A DNA stretch of 64,000 nucleotides from an uncultured Sphingomonadaceae bacterium (GTDB taxonomy: Bacteria; Pseudomonadota; Alphaproteobacteria; Sphingomonadales; Sphingomonadaceae), in assembly GCA_947497085.1 (NCBI GenBank), contig CANMFE010000002.1, positions 731,462 to 795,461 of the forward strand, written 5' to 3'. Position 1 is the stretch's first letter. Each line of letters opens with the position of its first letter. Shown here piece after piece: positions 63,812 through 64,000 of this stretch. The position numbers and the translations under genes are program-made. The notes beneath the pieces were generated by a model. It saw nothing but the letters and a program-made list of their open reading frames with translations, made no database searches and was not told the DNA's origin.

Positions 63812-64000
63812 ATGCGAAGCTTTTCCCCATCACCACTATTAGTAAGATTCCTGGTCAACTCGCCTTTATCGCACAAGCTATGGAAGCTGTCTATATTGGC
63901 GCTGCTGGTTTTAATGTCTGCGTTGCTGTCCGCCTGCAGTTCGGATGAATCATCCTACCGGTTTCGTATGACAGTAAATGTGGAGACGCCCGAAGGCTTG
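63812..64000 (+). CDS. Lipoprotein, 3' truncated by the window end
   Basis: From ATG 63812 the frame runs open to the last base (63 codons). Residues about 26-44 are hydrophobic and end in the lipobox LLSAC, so this is an outer- or inner-membrane lipoprotein. The mature start CSSDESSYRFRMTVNVETP resembles a lipoprotein family of Alphaproteobacteria whose function I cannot name. The start is uncertain because no strong ribosome-binding site is present and the extended N terminus is basic. It may be part of the RTX locus or an unrelated gene. Confidence 0.6.
   Translation, partial: MRSFSPSPLLVRFLVNSPLSHKLWKLSILALLVLMSALLSACSSDESSYRFRMTVNVETPEGL

Overview
The window looks like a chromosomal stretch from an alphaproteobacterium, most likely a sphingomonad (order Sphingomonadales). 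The grounds are: two GTTC-N7-GTTC LexA boxes (the alphaproteobacterial SOS operator), a DksA with a single-cysteine zinc finger as usual in Alphaproteobacteria, the hisF-hisE-HIT order, a large TonB-dependent receptor, and short inverted repeats whose translation gives the peptide LVLSLSK, which often contaminates gene starts in sphingomonads. Genus is not resolvable by eye. I saw no rRNA, tRNA, CRISPR array, IS element or phage gene.

Layout. 1-1.7 kb: end of hisF, hisE and a HIT protein, with a REP doublet between hisF and hisE. 1.7-5.9 kb: an exported pentapeptide/LprI-like protein converging on a metC-mscS operon. 5.9-10.1 kb: a DNA-damage block with dinB, a second Y-family polymerase (each behind its own LexA box), a Nudix hydrolase and tag. 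10.1-15.5 kb: small exported proteins, gyrB and a cupin. 15.5-21.8 kb: guaA behind a non-coding element with a 35-bp perfect inverted repeat, then a marR-S9 peptidase pair behind a 32-bp perfect palindrome, a VOC protein, an Fe-S DNA glycosylase and an ArsC-like protein. 21.9-31.1 kb: envelope proteins, two MFS exporters, a sodium symporter, a GDPD and a three-gene XRE/membrane/EEP-hydrolase operon. 31.2-39.9 kb: panB, a CoA transferase, dksA, serS, an NlpD-like protein, a K+ channel and rimO. 40.1-42.9 kb: a TonB-dependent receptor with a clear terminator.

43.1-63.7 kb is the most interesting part: a type I secretion locus with HlyB-like and HlyD-like proteins, a giant RTX protein of 3876 residues, and a HlyC/RtxC-type lysine acyltransferase directly after it. 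No TolC-type outer-membrane gene is in the window. Between hlyD and the giant gene lies a duplicated two-gene module. Each copy has (i) the last codons of a Sel1-like lipoprotein gene, (ii) an AT-rich gene for a protein with one N-terminal membrane segment, overlapping by 11 bp (iii) a large protein whose N-terminal region differs between copies but whose middle domain is nearly identical, including a 131-nt stretch of exact identity. The upstream copy (880 aa) stops just after the shared domain and has no RTX repeats or secretion signal. The shared blocks are direct repeats in the same reading frame, so recombination between them would join the upstream N-terminal region to the RTX half. I read this as a possible N-terminal cassette-exchange system, and the small membrane proteins as possible immunity or partner proteins. 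Both readings are inference.
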